Under the pieces are notes generated by a model. The model did not search any database. It saw only the letters and a list, made by a program, of their open reading frames with translations, and was not told the DNA's origin. From Candidatus Solincola jinzensis (GTDB lineage Bacteria; Actinomycetota; Geothermincolia; Geothermincolales; RBG-13-55-18): a stretch of 6,282 nucleotides of DNA. The DNA is taken from assembly GCA_015711875.1 (NCBI GenBank), contig JACVJG010000187.1:1-6282 (forward strand). The letters are read 5' to 3'. Within the stretch, counting starts at the first letter, position 1. Every line of letters starts with the position of its first letter. The position numbers and the translations under genes are program-made. Shown piece by piece: positions 5,793-6,282 of the stretch.

Positions 5793-6282
5793 TCTGGCCC
5801 GGTTCGCCCTGCTGCTGACCTCCCTGACCCAAGCCCGGATCCTCCGGGCCCACAGGGGTCCCCTCCTCCGGGGGAGGCGGCGGGATGGGTTTGGACGTCC
5901 AGATGAACAAAGGGGTCCCCACGCTGACGTGATCGAAAAGCTCCAGGATGGCCCAGTTGGCCATGCGGATGCACCCATGTGAATGCAGCCCCGGCACCAG
6001 GTTCTTGGTGCCGTGGATGAGGACCGTGCCTCCAGCCGCGCTGGTCACCAGGGCGCGCACTCCCAGGGGGTTGTCGGGGCCGGGCTCGATGCGCGGGGGC
6101 ATGTTCTTGGACCATTCCACGTTGGGATTGATCCACACCGGGTTCTCCTCCTTGCGGACGATGTAAAATTTACCCAAAGGAGTGGGATACTTGGGCTCGC
6201 CGGTGGCGACGGCATAGGTCTTCACCAGGGTGTCCTTGTCATACCAGCTGAGGGTGTTGCCCATTATATCCACCACCAGCAC
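5776..6282 (-). CDS. L,D-transpeptidase (YkuD domain), C-terminal catalytic part, truncated by window edge
   Basis: The frame enters from the right edge and stops at TAG (5776-5778), giving 168 residues here; the true start, and any signal peptide or peptidoglycan-binding domain, lies outside. A complete YkuD core is visible: a first strand LVVDIMGNTLSWY, the TPLGKFYI segment (residues 34-41), HGTKN (His90-Gly91) and the signature SHGCIRM (101-107), with nucleophile Cys104 encoded at 5971-5973 and His102 beside it. These enzymes act outside the membrane, making 3-3 cross-links in peptidoglycan or attaching proteins to it, and resist most penicillins. After the core (about residue 131) the protein ends in a 36-residue tail rich in Pro, Gly, Glu and Gln with a five-Pro run, likely disordered. 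The neighbours give no further clue to its specific role. Confidence 0.95.
   Translation of the reverse strand: MLVVDIMGNTLSWYDKDTLVKTYAVATGEPKYPTPLGKFYIVRKEENPVWINPNVEWSKNMPPRIEPGPDNPLGVRALVTSAAGGTVLIHGTKNLVPGLHSHGCIRMANWAILELFDHVSVGTPLFIWTSKPIPPPPPEEGTPVGPEDPGLGQGGQQQGEPGQSGGGQ

Noticed and set aside
5624..6136. Minus-strand 170-codon frame overlapping the transpeptidase
   Set aside because: It is an alternative frame of the YkuD gene, with a Gly/Arg/His-rich translation and no motif; the transpeptidase frame has the complete catalytic signature.

Overview
The window is high-GC throughout, with compact genes, strong GGAGG-type ribosome binding sites and stem-loops without U-tracts at gene ends. 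The gene content is an MMPL/RND exporter, a FadD-like acyl-CoA synthetase, a dodecin and an exported L,D-transpeptidase. This fits a high-GC bacterium, possibly a deep actinobacterial lineage. No marker gene proves the taxonomy, so that placement is an inference. I see no rRNA, tRNA, CRISPR array, transposase or phage gene.

Layout from left to right: (1) positions 1-1439, minus strand, the N-terminal part of a large RND/MMPL-family membrane exporter that runs off the left edge. (2) 1440-2111, a non-coding divergent region with weak promoter-like elements and a potentially structured leader. (3) 2112-3597, plus strand, a fatty acyl-CoA synthetase broken by a frame change exactly at its ATP-binding P-loop. 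The junction looks like a small deletion between two copies of an 11-base repeat, so I call it a pseudogene (or an assembly or sequencing artefact). (4) 3598-4074, a convergent intergenic region with two inverted repeats and an isolated perfect TATAAT. (5) 4075-5046, minus strand, a ketopantoate-reductase-like (ApbA/PanE fold) protein whose known active-site polar residues are mostly replaced. (6) 5047-5430, a divergent intergenic region. (7) 5431-5646, plus strand, a dodecin. (8) 5647-5775, a short convergent spacer with two stem-loops. (9) 5776-6282, minus strand, the C-terminal catalytic part of a YkuD L,D-transpeptidase that runs off the right edge.

Neighbouring genes are nearly all divergent or convergent, so no operon is visible and the genes do not obviously form one pathway. 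The exporter and transpeptidase act at the cell envelope, the ligase would feed fatty-acid metabolism, and dodecin buffers flavin. I found no convincing undescribed multi-gene system. The most interesting points are at the residue level: the disrupted synthetase, the remodelled active site of the PanE-like protein, and the missing acidic residues in TM4 of the exporter.
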